Assembly (NCBI RefSeq): GCF_014859565.1
Contig: NZ_JACUUA010000029.1
Location: 1 to 27,677 of the forward strand
Length of the DNA: 27,677 nucleotides
From: Marinospirillum sp.
GTDB taxonomy: Bacteria; Pseudomonadota; Gammaproteobacteria; Pseudomonadales; Halomonadaceae
Direction of reading: 5' to 3'
Of this stretch, positions 1 to 8,140 are shown piece after piece. The translations under genes were made by a program, and so were the position numbers. The notes under the pieces are model-generated. The model saw nothing but the letters and a program-made list of their open reading frames with translations, had not been told where the DNA came from and made no database searches. How positions within the stretch are numbered: the first letter of the stretch is position 1; every line of letters starts with the position of its first letter.

Positions 1-351
1 ACGGCTTATCACCTGTCCACACAGCAAACGATTGATTCCCCTGGAAGTGAGGTAACGCGGGTTGATGATTACCTCAGTCACCTGCGGAAAGATCGTCATT
101 CACTGTCACCGGAAGTTCGTTACCTCGTGGCAGATGGCTATTACAGTAAAACCAAATATATCAACGGAGTCGCTGAATTGGGGTTGCATCAGATTGGTAA
201 GTTACGCCACGATGCCAGTCTCCGTTGGCTGTATCAGGGCGAACAGAAAGCTCGGGGGCGCATGAAGCGCGTTGGCAACAAGATAAAAACAGCGCTGCTG
301 TTACGGTGCTATTGCATCATGAAACTGTCTGAACCATTGTCTTTTATATAA
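1..351 (+). pseudogene. DDE transposase C-terminal fragment, open at left edge
   Basis: The frame is open from base 1 to a TAA at 349-351, so the gene starts outside the window. Residues VADGYYSKTKYINGV (from about 124) and LGLHQIGKLRHDASLRWLY followed by QKARGR resemble the block around the second catalytic Asp of IS4-like DDE transposases. In that family the chain normally continues with a further catalytic region carrying the Glu. Here only about 27 more residues follow (VGNKIKTALLL and on), and they do not look like that domain. The protein is therefore probably truncated at its 3' end and inactive. The exact IS family is uncertain. No terminal inverted repeat of the element could be identified. 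Confidence 0.65.
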
Positions 352-362
352 AGACAGTTTTT
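322..362. terminator. Hairpin between transposase remnant and puuB
   Basis: AAACTGTCT at 322-330 is repeated inverted as AGACAGTTT at 352-360. A nested alternative pairs ATTGTCTTT (336-344) with AAAGACAGT (350-358), with one mismatch. Five T residues follow at 358-362. It lies between two convergent 3' ends, at 351 on the plus strand and 367 on the minus strand, so it could end the remnant transcript and possibly that of puuB. The T tract exists only on the plus strand. Confidence 0.45.
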
Positions 363-366
363 GCAA

Positions 367-1650
367 TCACACCCCCAACTTGTCCCGCAGGTCGTAATAC
401 CAGGCACCCAGGGCGGTAAAAGGCACACGGAACAGGCGACCGCCGGGGAAGGGGTAATGCGGTAAGCTGGCAAAGGCATCAAAACGCTCATTCTGCCCCT
501 GAATGGCCAGCGCCAGGGATTTTCCGGCAACATGGGTAAAGGTCACACCATGACCTGAACAACCCTGTGAATAGAGAATGTTTTCACCAATACGGCCTAT
601 CTGCGGTAAACGCGACAAGGTCATTAAAAAGTTGCCTGTCCAGGTGTAATCCACCTTCACGTTCGCCAGTTGCGGAAAGGTTTTTAACATCTTCGGGCGA
701 ATCAGCCGTTCGATATCCGCCGGATCTCGCGCACCATAAACCACACCACCCCCATAAATCAGCCGATGGTCAGCACTCAGGCGGTAATAATCCAGCAGGT
801 AATTACAATCTTCCACACACAGATTGTTCGGCAGCAGGCTTTTTGCCCGTTCCTCACCCAGAGGTTCAGTCGCCAGCACCTGAGTGCCACAGGGCATGGA
901 TTTGGCCGCCAGTTGTGGCAACAGCTGTCCCAGATAAGCATTACCGGCCACCACCACCCAGTCTGCAGTGACCGAGCCACCAGCAGTTTTAACCACCGCC
1001 GGCTGCCCTTGCTGAATATCCAGCACAGCGGAATGTTCGTAGATCACACCACCCAGAGACTCAAATGCCTGAGCTTCGCCCAGCGCCAGATTTAACGGAT
1101 GAATATGTCCACCACCATGATCCAGCGTACCACCGACATAACGCTCGGTATTTACCTGCTGCTGAATGGCTTTTTTATCCAGCAGTTCCAGTTGATCATA
1201 ACCGTGGCTTTCCCAGAGCTGCTTCTGGTGTTGTAATTCTTTGATCTGGCGCGGGGTGATGGCAGCATAAATCCCTCCATCCTGCAGGTCACACTGGATG
1301 CCATATTGCTTCACTCGATCACGAATGATGCGCCCACCTTCAAAAGCCATCTGCCCCAGCAGTTTTGCGGCATCGGCACTGGTCTGACGAGCCACCACAT
1401 CCAGATCCCGACTGTAACTGTTAACGATCTGCCCACCATTACGACCGGATGCACCCCAGCCCACCGTAGCAGCCTCCAGCACCACCACCTTAAATCCGGC
1501 TTCTGCCAGAAACAAGGCGGTGGACAGGCCGGTGTAACCAGCACCAATCACACAGACCTGAGTGGTGATGGCATCTGACAAAACCGCACGGGATGGAGTA
1601 GGATTGGCAGAAGCCGCATACCAGGAATCAACCGGAGCAAGTGCAGTCAT
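367..1650 (-). CDS. puuB: Gamma-glutamylputrescine oxidase PuuB
   Basis: A 427-residue FAD-dependent amine oxidase of the DAO/PuuB family. It oxidises gamma-glutamylputrescine to gamma-glutamyl-gamma-aminobutyraldehyde, releasing ammonia and hydrogen peroxide, in the cytoplasm. The Rossmann dinucleotide-binding motif GAGYTG is at residues 36-41, with the ribose-binding Glu near 59. WGASGRNGGQIVNSYSRD, GGHIHPLNLA, SMPCGTQVL, NYLLDYYRL, YGGGVVYGARDP and PHYPFPGGR follow, which from memory track Escherichia coli PuuB (426 residues) nearly end to end. The ATG at 1650 is preceded by GAGGTAA about 7 bases upstream. It diverges from puuC across 91 bp, which fits shared control of two successive pathway steps. 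A paralogue lies at 5361-6653, and this copy is the closer match to E. coli PuuB. Confidence 0.93.
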   Translation of the reverse strand: MTALAPVDSWYAASANPTPSRAVLSDAITTQVCVIGAGYTGLSTALFLAEAGFKVVVLEAATVGWGASGRNGGQIVNSYSRDLDVVARQTSADAAKLLGQMAFEGGRIIRDRVKQYGIQCDLQDGGIYAAITPRQIKELQHQKQLWESHGYDQLELLDKKAIQQQVNTERYVGGTLDHGGGHIHPLNLALGEAQAFESLGGVIYEHSAVLDIQQGQPAVVKTAGGSVTADWVVVAGNAYLGQLLPQLAAKSMPCGTQVLATEPLGEERAKSLLPNNLCVEDCNYLLDYYRLSADHRLIYGGGVVYGARDPADIERLIRPKMLKTFPQLANVKVDYTWTGNFLMTLSRLPQIGRIGENILYSQGCSGHGVTFTHVAGKSLALAIQGQNERFDAFASLPHYPFPGGRLFRVPFTALGAWYYDLRDKLGV

Positions 1651-1741
1651 ACAAGTTACCTCAGCCAGTGAAAGACATTTAATCCAGTCTATTCCACTGG
1701 CTCAGATCAGCAAAGCAAAAGAACAATCCAGAGAGGTCAAA
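1651..1741. promoter_or_regulatory. Divergent puuB/puuC control region with inverted repeat
   Basis: This 91-bp gap must carry both divergent promoters. AGCCAGTG at 1663-1670 is repeated inverted as CACTGGCT at 1695-1702 (8 of 8 bases, 24-bp spacer), a plausible operator for a dimeric regulator. Ribosome binding sites lie at its two ends: GAGGTAA for puuB, and AGAGAGGTC about four bases before the puuC ATG. No convincing -35/-10 pair was found. The repeat does not match the E. coli PuuR box as I remember it. Confidence 0.4.
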
Positions 1742-3241
1742 ATGAGCAAACCCACCAGTCGTGAAGAATGGCAAAACCAGGCCGCCTGCCTTGAAATTCG
1801 TAATCAGGCATTTATCAACGGTGAATATGTTAATGCCCTGAGTGGTGCGACCTTTGACTGCGAAAGCCCAATTGATGGTCGCATTCTCACGCAAGTCGCC
1901 AGCTGTGATGCTGCAGATGCAGATCGCGCTGTAAAAGCCGCCCGTGCCGCCTTTGAATCCGGTAGCTGGCGAAATCTGCCACCTGCCAAACGTAAACAAA
2001 TCCTGCTGAAATTTGCCGAGCTGGTAGCTGCTCACCGTGATGAACTAGCGCTGCTGGAAACCCTCGATATGGGTAAACCCATACGTTTTTCCCGCAGTGT
2101 GGATGTTGGCGCCACCATTCGCACCCTGCAATGGACAGCAGAAGCCATCGACAAGGTGTACGACGAACTGGCTCCCACCCCAGCCAACGAAATTGGCATG
2201 GTCACTCGTGAACCCATCGGCGTGGTCGCCGCGATAGTGCCGTGGAACTTCCCTTTATTGATGGCCAGCTGGAAGTTTGCTCCGGCACTGGCTATGGGCA
2301 ACTCGGTCATCCTGAAACCCTCAGAAAAATCACCGCTGACTGCGATTCGGGTGGCAGAGCTGGCAAAACAGGCCGGAATCCCGAACGGGGTATTTAATGT
2401 GTTACCCGGTTATGGTCACACCGTTGGAAAAGCACTGGCACTGCATATGGATGTGGACACCCTGGTCTTCACCGGCTCCACCGGGGTTGCCAAACAGCTG
2501 ATGATTTATGCCGGTGAATCCAACATGAAACGTGTCTGGCTGGAGGCCGGTGGTAAAAGCCCCAACATCGTTTTTGCCGACGCACCGGATCTGGATGCCG
2601 CTGCTGAAGCTGCCGCTCAGGCGATTGCTTTTAATCAAGGCGAGGTATGCACTGCCGGTACACGCCTGCTGGTGGAAGCCAGTATTCGTGATGAGTTTGT
2701 GGCACGAGTCATTACTGCATTAAAAGCCTGGCAACCGGGGCATCCGTTGGATCCAGAAACCACCTGCGGCGCCATAGTGGATCAACAACAGCTGCAGCGC
2801 GTGCTGGGTTACATCCAAAAAGGGCAGGAAGAAGGTGCACAACTGGTCGAGGGTGGTCAACAAATGGATCAAACCAGTGGTGGTTATTATGTACAACCCA
2901 CCATTTTCAGTGACGTGAACAATCAAATGTCAATTGCTGCTGAAGAAATTTTTGGTCCGGTGCTTTCAGTGATCAGTTTTGAAACACCGGAAGAAGCCGT
3001 GTGTATTGCCAACGACAGCATTTATGGTCTGGCCGCAGCAGTCTGGACCCGTGACATCAACAAGGCACACAAAACTGCCAAAGCCCTGCGTGCTGGCAGT
3101 GTCTGGATCAACCACTATGATGGTGGTGACATGACCGCACCCTTTGGTGGCTTTAAACAATCCGGCAACGGGCGTGACAAGTCACTGCATGCCTTTGACA
3201 AGTACACGGAAATTAAAGCCACCTGGATACAGCTGGATTGA
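1742..3241 (+). CDS. puuC: Gamma-glutamyl-gamma-aminobutyraldehyde dehydrogenase PuuC
   Basis: A 499-residue NAD(P)+-dependent aldehyde dehydrogenase that converts gamma-glutamyl-gamma-aminobutyraldehyde to gamma-glutamyl-GABA, the step after PuuB. The ALDH landmarks are all present: VPWNFP with catalytic Asn 169, KPSEKSPLT near 192-200, the FTGSTGVA cofactor loop near 243-250, LEAGGKSP with general base Glu 268, NQGEVCTAG with nucleophile Cys 303, and EEIFGPVL. E. coli PuuC has 495 residues. The frame is open 60 codons further upstream, back to 1562, but that stretch overlaps puuB. The ATG at 1742 has a good AGAGAGG site and fits family length. A perfect palindrome lies 40 bp after the stop. 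The assignment to PuuC over other ALDHs rests mainly on the neighbouring puuB. Confidence 0.9.
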   Translation: MSKPTSREEWQNQAACLEIRNQAFINGEYVNALSGATFDCESPIDGRILTQVASCDAADADRAVKAARAAFESGSWRNLPPAKRKQILLKFAELVAAHRDELALLETLDMGKPIRFSRSVDVGATIRTLQWTAEAIDKVYDELAPTPANEIGMVTREPIGVVAAIVPWNFPLLMASWKFAPALAMGNSVILKPSEKSPLTAIRVAELAKQAGIPNGVFNVLPGYGHTVGKALALHMDVDTLVFTGSTGVAKQLMIYAGESNMKRVWLEAGGKSPNIVFADAPDLDAAAEAAAQAIAFNQGEVCTAGTRLLVEASIRDEFVARVITALKAWQPGHPLDPETTCGAIVDQQQLQRVLGYIQKGQEEGAQLVEGGQQMDQTSGGYYVQPTIFSDVNNQMSIAAEEIFGPVLSVISFETPEEAVCIANDSIYGLAAAVWTRDINKAHKTAKALRAGSVWINHYDGGDMTAPFGGFKQSGNGRDKSLHAFDKYTEIKATWIQLD

Positions 3242-3281
3242 AAAAGGGACAGAGTTCACAAAAATCACTTTTGCTGATTTA

Positions 3282-3300
3282 TGCCCGGTGACACCGGGCA
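3282..3300. repeat. Perfect 19-bp palindrome downstream of puuC
   Basis: TGCCCGGTG (3282-3290), a central A, then CACCGGGCA (3292-3300). As RNA it would form a 7-bp GC-rich stem with a TGACA loop. The following bases (ACTTCTTGTATAAAG) are only moderately T-rich, and a T6 run comes about 17 bases later, so it is an imperfect Rho-independent terminator for puuC. It could equally be an operator for the gene starting at 3379. Confidence 0.5.
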
Positions 3301-3378
3301 ACTTCTTGTATAAAGTACTTTTTTAATGGAATCATTAACTCGCTATCAAAAAACAAACAGAACGAAGGACTTGATGCA

Positions 3379-4371
3379 ATGACCCTCCCGGTTGTTATCT
3401 GCGATGACTCCACCCTGGCACGCAAACAACTGGCTCGATCACTGCCTGGCGGCTGGGACATCAACGTCACCTTTGCTGCCAATGGCCTGGAAGCACTGCA
3501 AGCCATCCGTGCTGGCAAGGGTGACCTGCTGTTTCTGGATCTGAACATGCCGGTGATGGATGGTTATCAAACGCTGGAAGCTATCCGCAAGGAAGACCTG
3601 CCCACGCTGGTGCTGGTGATTTCGGGAGATATCCAGGCAGAAGCTCGCGAAAGAGTCATGGCGCTGGGTGCCTTGGAGTTCATACGCAAGCCCCTAGATG
3701 TTGAGCTGCTCACAGAGATCCTGCTGCGTTTTGGTATTATCAGTGCCACTCAGCCACAGAATGAAGCAGAGCTGGCTCGTTTTGATGACCTGCACACGGA
3801 GTTACCGGATTTAATACAGGAAATAGTCAATGTGGCCATGGGGCAAGCAGGCAAACAGCTGGGTGAATTACTGGGTACTTTCATCCATTTACCGGTTCCG
3901 CGTGTTTATCTGCGGCCTTACTCCCAACTGGCTAACCTGATCACTACTCGACCTGAAGCAGCTTATTCAGCTGTTTCCCAGGGTTTCAGCGGTTCCGGTA
4001 TTGCCGGTGAAGCACTGGTGATGATTGATACCAACAGCCTGCCCGCTCTAGCTCGACTGCTGACTGAAACCCAGCTGAATGACAGCAACAGTGAGCTGGA
4101 AGTGCTCACCGATCTGGCTGGTCTGCTGGCAGGTGCCTGCCTCAAAGGTGTTTCTGAACAATTGGATATCCAGTTCAGTCTGGGGCATCCCATCCTGCTG
4201 GGCAGAAACAAAGAACGGCAACAGCTGCTGGGTTCTAGCCAGCAGCAAAAGGTTCTGGCTATTGATCTGGATTATCAATTACCGGAAAAAGGCATTGAGT
4301 GTGACCTGCTGTTGGTCTTTACTGAAGATTCCCTGCCCGCCCTGACTGAACGCACCGGATACCTGCAATGA
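3379..4371 (+). CDS. Response regulator with C-terminal CheC/CheX-like domain
   Basis: A 330-residue cytoplasmic protein. Residues 1-120 are a receiver domain with the acidic pair D9/D10, phosphoacceptor D54 (FLDLNMPVMDG), S82 and K104 (FIRKP). Residues of about 135-325 resemble the CheC/CheX phosphatase family. The first helix motif (E148-x-x-N151 in LIQEIVNVAMGQAG) is intact. The corresponding second motif reads TDLAGLLAGACL, with D245 and G248 where E and N are expected, so one of the two active sites looks lost. CheC-type domains dephosphorylate CheY-like receivers, so this may reset itself or a partner. No DNA-binding domain is seen. A GAAGG site precedes the ATG by 10 bases. The stop overlaps the next start (ATGA), implying translational coupling with the diguanylate cyclase. 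No histidine kinase is nearby. Confidence 0.85.
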   Translation: MTLPVVICDDSTLARKQLARSLPGGWDINVTFAANGLEALQAIRAGKGDLLFLDLNMPVMDGYQTLEAIRKEDLPTLVLVISGDIQAEARERVMALGALEFIRKPLDVELLTEILLRFGIISATQPQNEAELARFDDLHTELPDLIQEIVNVAMGQAGKQLGELLGTFIHLPVPRVYLRPYSQLANLITTRPEAAYSAVSQGFSGSGIAGEALVMIDTNSLPALARLLTETQLNDSNSELEVLTDLAGLLAGACLKGVSEQLDIQFSLGHPILLGRNKERQQLLGSSQQQKVLAIDLDYQLPEKGIECDLLLVFTEDSLPALTERTGYLQ

Positions 4372-5372
4372 CCATCATTGAAAAACAACAGGAACTGGCT
4401 GATTTTTACTGGATGATCCAGATGTTGCAGACGATAGACGTCGGGCTGGTGATTTTGGAGCGAGATTATTGCATCCAGCTGTGGAATGGTTTTATGGAAA
4501 ACCACAGTGGCATTCAGAGCAAAAACCTTACCGGTAAAGAGCTGTTCAGTGTTTTTCCTGACCTGCCGCGCCAGTGGATCGAACGTAAGGTCGAGTCAGT
4601 CTTCAAGCTGGGCAGCCCGGCTTATTCCACCTGGGATCAACGCCCCCACCTGTTTCGTTTTAAAAGTTATCGCCCACTAACCGGCTGCTCTGAGCTGATG
4701 TTCCAGAACATCACTTTTATGCCGATTCTTGGTCCCAGCCGCCGGGTCGAACAGGTTTGCCTGCTGGTATATGATGTGACCGAAAGTGCCACCAGTAAAC
4801 TGCAGCTGGAAAAAGCCAACGAACAGTTGGGAAAACTTAGTCGCACCGATCGACTGACCGGATTACACAACCGAGGTTACTGGGAAGAATGCTTGCACCA
4901 GGAGTTCCGGCGCAGCAAACGCTCCAGCAATCAGGCCTGCAGTCACTCCAGCCTGATCATTTTTGACATAGACCACTTCAAACCCGTCAATGATACTCAC
5001 GGCCACCAGGCCGGTGATGAAGTGATCCGCAAGGTGGCGGCTTGCCTGAAATCAACCGCAAGAGACACCGATTTTGCCGGTCGTTATGGTGGTGAAGAGT
5101 TTGTATTATTACTGCCGGACACCGATATTCATGGTGCTTTTGAAGTGGCTGAACGCCTGCGACGCAGTATTCAGGATATGACTGTTACCCACGAAAGTCT
5201 GGAGCTGCGAGTCACTGTCAGCCTGGGTATCTGTGACTTCAGTGATGATCTGGACACAGCTTACCAGTGGCTGGAACGAGCCGATCAGGCACTGTACCAC
5301 TCCAAACATCAGGGTCGTAACCGGTCGAGTGTCTGGAGCCAGGACATTGCGGCAGAAGAATCAGTTTTTTAA
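4368..5372 (+). CDS. PAS-GGDEF diguanylate cyclase
   Basis: A 334-residue soluble protein without membrane segments. Residues of about 15-140 look like a PAS sensor (a DVGLVILERDYCIQLWNGFM-type start), followed by a short coiled-coil linker (LQLEKANEQLGKLSRTD) and a GGDEF domain at about 158-325. The signature is GGEEF at 241-245, an active variant. RDTD at 232-235, five residues before it, fits the RxxD inhibitory I-site. DRLTGLHNRGYW and FDIDHFKPVND are the usual substrate and metal motifs. It should make c-di-GMP from two GTP, with product inhibition. It is coupled by an ATGA overlap to the response regulator, which is likely its partner. Its 3' end overlaps the convergent puuB-like gene by 12 bp. 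Confidence 0.92.
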   Translation: MTIIEKQQELADFYWMIQMLQTIDVGLVILERDYCIQLWNGFMENHSGIQSKNLTGKELFSVFPDLPRQWIERKVESVFKLGSPAYSTWDQRPHLFRFKSYRPLTGCSELMFQNITFMPILGPSRRVEQVCLLVYDVTESATSKLQLEKANEQLGKLSRTDRLTGLHNRGYWEECLHQEFRRSKRSSNQACSHSSLIIFDIDHFKPVNDTHGHQAGDEVIRKVAACLKSTARDTDFAGRYGGEEFVLLLPDTDIHGAFEVAERLRRSIQDMTVTHESLELRVTVSLGICDFSDDLDTAYQWLERADQALYHSKHQGRNRSSVWSQDIAAEESVF

Positions 5373-6653
5373 GTTTTCTTTTAATCGGTACCAAGCCATA
5401 CCCGCTGCCAGCAGCGGGCTGCGCAACCACTTGCCACCAGGAAAAGTCATGTGTTGCACCGAGGCAAACAAGTCATACCGTGCTGTATCACCACTAAACG
5501 CTTCTGCCAGTACCCGTGCCGTCATGTGGGAGGCATTCAAGCCATGCCCGGCATAAGCCTGCGCAAAATAAATCGATGGGCAATCCGGTAAACAACCCAC
5601 CTGCGGTAAACGGTTGGCACCAATGCCCAGCATCCCACCCCACTGGTAAGCCACTTTAACATCACCCAACTGGGGAAATACCTGGTGCAAATGCGGCAAC
5701 AGCTGTTGAGATGGATTGTTTAAATCCTTGCCGGAATAGGTACACAAACCACCAAACAGCAGGCGGTTATCAGGCGTAAAACGGTAATAATCCAGCTCCA
5801 CGCGTAAATCGGCCACGGCGTGACCACCCGACATCAAAGCCTGTACCTGAGTAGAGTCCAGAGGTTCTGTCACCAGAATATAACTGCCAGCAGGTAAGAG
5901 TTTGCCACCCAACCAGGGTTCCAGATCCGGGTTCAGATAACCATTGGCAGCAATCACCAGTCGATCACAGACCACCGAACCCAAAGCGGTTTCCACACTG
6001 GGGCGCTCACCCTTGTGAATTTTTACCACGGCTGATTGTTCATAAATCTGCACACCCAGATCAGCGGCTGCCTTGGCTTCCCCTAATACCAGATTTAACG
6101 GGTGCAGATGACCACTGCCCTCGTCCACCAGACCACCGACATAAAATTCCGAATTCACCACCTGATTTTTTAATTCGGCAGCATCCAGCAGTTTTAATGG
6201 GTGGGGGTAGTTCATGGCTTGCAGGTCTTGTAAATCTTCTTCCAGTGCCCGCATGTGAGATGGGCGGGTGGCTAGATCGGCATAACCGGGTCGGTAATCA
6301 CAGGCAATATCAAAACGCTGGATACGCTCTTTAACGATATCCACTGCCTCAAAACCCATCTGTTTAAAGCGCCGGATGCCTTCCTGACCGATTTGCCGGG
6401 AGAACTGCTCCAGACCGTGACCAATACCCCGGATCAGCTCACCACCATTACGGCCGGAAGCACCCCAGCCAATGCGATGAGCCTCCAGCAGCACCACTTT
6501 AAAACCCCGTTCGGCCAGTTCCAGTGCGGTATTAACACCGGTAAAACCACCACCCAGCACACAAATCTGAGTGTCCAGAGACTCTTGCAGCGGTGGCCAC
6601 TGCTGTTGATCGGTTGCTGTTGCAGCGTACCAGGAAGCCGTGTGTTCACTCAT
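5361..6653 (-). CDS. puuB: Second PuuB-like gamma-glutamylpolyamine oxidase
   Basis: A 430-residue FAD-dependent oxidase paralogous to the product of 367-1650. The FAD motif G34-x-G-x-x-G39 (VLGGGFTGVNTAL), acidic residue E57, GWGASGRNGGELIRGIGH, GHLHPLNLVLGEA, VELDYYRFTPDNRLLFGG and QAYAGHGLNASH are visible. It differs from the first copy at several conserved blocks; for example, LIRGIGHGL stands where the first copy has IVNSYSRDL. It may therefore prefer another gamma-glutamylated amine such as a spermidine, cadaverine or diaminopropane derivative; this is inference. The start overlaps the stop of puuA (ATGA at 6650-6653), so the two are translationally coupled. Its 3' end runs 12 bp into the convergent GGDEF gene, leaving no room for a separate terminator. 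Confidence 0.87.
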   Translation of the reverse strand: MSEHTASWYAATATDQQQWPPLQESLDTQICVLGGGFTGVNTALELAERGFKVVLLEAHRIGWGASGRNGGELIRGIGHGLEQFSRQIGQEGIRRFKQMGFEAVDIVKERIQRFDIACDYRPGYADLATRPSHMRALEEDLQDLQAMNYPHPLKLLDAAELKNQVVNSEFYVGGLVDEGSGHLHPLNLVLGEAKAAADLGVQIYEQSAVVKIHKGERPSVETALGSVVCDRLVIAANGYLNPDLEPWLGGKLLPAGSYILVTEPLDSTQVQALMSGGHAVADLRVELDYYRFTPDNRLLFGGLCTYSGKDLNNPSQQLLPHLHQVFPQLGDVKVAYQWGGMLGIGANRLPQVGCLPDCPSIYFAQAYAGHGLNASHMTARVLAEAFSGDTARYDLFASVQHMTFPGGKWLRSPLLAAGMAWYRLKENLKN

Positions 6654-8014
6654 ACCGTGTGCAAATACCAGAGGTACTCCAGATCGGAAATGGTGTGTTC
6701 AAATTCGTTAATTTCATGTTCTTTGCAGGCCACAAATATCTTCAGGAAATCCTCACCCAGGTAGTCTTTTAACACCGGAGATTCTTCCAGACTGCGTAAT
6801 GCATCCCGCAGGTTGTTGACCAGATTGGGCTCCTGCTGTTCATGGGCATTGCCCTCTATCATCGGTGGCGGCTCAATTTGATTGGTGATGCCATAGTGCA
6901 CACCAGCCAGAATGGCAGCCATCAGCAGATAAGGATTGGCATCCGCTCCTGCTACCCGATGCTCTATACGCAGGGCTTCCGGATCACCACCGGGAATACG
7001 CAGGGCGGTGGTGCGGTTATCCACGCCCCAGGTCGCAGCACTGGGCACATAAAACTCTGGGCTGAAACGACGATACGAATTGATGTTCGGGCAGAGCAAC
7101 GCCATGCTGGAATTCATTATTTCCATCAGTCCACCAATGGCCCAGCGCAGCTGATCATTAGGCTGCTCGGGGTCACCGGCAAAAATATTCTGGCCGTTGT
7201 TATCCAGCAGGCTGATGTGCAGATGCATACCACTCCCCGACTGACCGGCGTAGGGTTTGGCCATGAAGGTGGTATCCATTTCGTGGTCATAAGCCACACT
7301 TTTGATCACCCGTTTCAGCAGGATTGCGTGATCACAGGATTTCATCGGATCATCCACATGATGCAGATTGACTTCAAACTGACCGGGAGCGGATTCAGCC
7401 ACCAGGGCATCTGCCGGTATATTCTGCTCATGGGCGGAGTCCAGTACATCAGCAAGAAAGTCGGCATATTCATCCAGATCATCAATCGAATAAACCTGCA
7501 CACTGGCGGGTCGCTTGCCCGAAATGGGTGATTTGGGTGGCTGGGGACGACCGGAGATGTTTTCCTGATCAATCAGGTAAAACTCCAGCTCAAAAGCGGT
7601 AACCGGCTGCAGCCCAAGGTCGGAGAAGCGCTCCAACACACGTTGTAATACCACGCGCGGGTCAGCAAAAAACGGAGTTTCCCGATCCAGCTCAAACATG
7701 GTCATCAACAGCTGCGCGGTTGGGCGCTTTTGCCAAGGCTCCATGCTGAGGGTATCCGTCACCGGCATACAGATACGATCTGCCTCACCGATTTCCAGAC
7801 CCAATCCGGTTTCTTCCACCGTGGTGCCCTGAATATTCAGGGCAAAAATGGAGGCAGGCAGAGCAATACCTTTTTCGTACACCTTGCTTAATGCAACAGG
7901 ATCAATGCGTTTACCACGCACAATGCCGTTCATGTCCGAAATCAGCAGATCCACATACTGAACTTCCGGATGCCTATTCAGGAAGGCCAGTGCTTGTTCC
8001 AGCTGGGTTGGCAT
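6650..8014 (-). CDS. puuA: Gamma-glutamylputrescine synthetase PuuA
   Basis: A 454-residue member of the glutamine synthetase superfamily that ligates glutamate to putrescine using ATP, the first step of the Puu pathway. Motifs include YVDLLISDMNGIVRGKRI near the N terminus, metal-binding ELEFYLID, PGQFEVNLHH, FMAKPYAGQSGSGMHLHISL, NSYRRFSPEFYVP, NRTTALRIPGGD and EHRVAGADANPYL. From memory the GSGMHLHIS and VEETGLGLEIGE blocks match E. coli PuuA more closely than those of the paralogue at 9054-10400. AAAGGTG lies about five bases before the ATG. A good sigma-70 promoter (8057-8085) sits 43 bp upstream, and the next gene overlaps by 4 bp, so puuA and the second puuB form an operon. The N terminus lacks the extra residues of the 472-residue E. 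coli enzyme. Confidence 0.92.
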   Translation of the reverse strand: MPTQLEQALAFLNRHPEVQYVDLLISDMNGIVRGKRIDPVALSKVYEKGIALPASIFALNIQGTTVEETGLGLEIGEADRICMPVTDTLSMEPWQKRPTAQLLMTMFELDRETPFFADPRVVLQRVLERFSDLGLQPVTAFELEFYLIDQENISGRPQPPKSPISGKRPASVQVYSIDDLDEYADFLADVLDSAHEQNIPADALVAESAPGQFEVNLHHVDDPMKSCDHAILLKRVIKSVAYDHEMDTTFMAKPYAGQSGSGMHLHISLLDNNGQNIFAGDPEQPNDQLRWAIGGLMEIMNSSMALLCPNINSYRRFSPEFYVPSAATWGVDNRTTALRIPGGDPEALRIEHRVAGADANPYLLMAAILAGVHYGITNQIEPPPMIEGNAHEQQEPNLVNNLRDALRSLEESPVLKDYLGEDFLKIFVACKEHEINEFEHTISDLEYLWYLHTV

Positions 8015-8056
8015 AAAACACCTTTCACAAACGCCTTTTACAAGGCCTTAGGTTGC

Positions 8057-8085
8057 AGTAAATTCCATCTTGACCGGGCTGTCAA
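8057..8085 (-). promoter_or_regulatory. Sigma-70 promoter for puuA
   Basis: Read on the minus strand, TTGACA (8085-8080) and TTTACT (8062-8057) are separated by exactly 17 bp. The -35 element is part of a small inverted repeat, TTGAC-AGCCCG-GTCAA, which could be a repressor site. The -10 element is about 43 bp upstream of the puuA ATG. Confidence 0.5.
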
Positions 8086-8140
8086 CGTAAAAGGAAACAT
8101 GCCGCAAAACAGGGCTTTAACCAGCCTCTCGCACCATAAA

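Noticed and set aside
1562..1741. 60-codon upstream extension of puuC
   Set aside because: It overlaps the puuB coding start and adds residues absent from the family. The ATG at 1742 has a proper ribosome site.
3241..3265. GGGACAGAG motif reminiscent of REP-type sequences after puuC
   Set aside because: Only one short copy was noticed, with no inverted partner and no further copies seen, so it is probably chance.
6842..7531. 229-codon open frame on the plus strand inside puuA
   Set aside because: It is fully antisense to a well-conserved glutamine-synthetase-family gene, with no recognisable domain.
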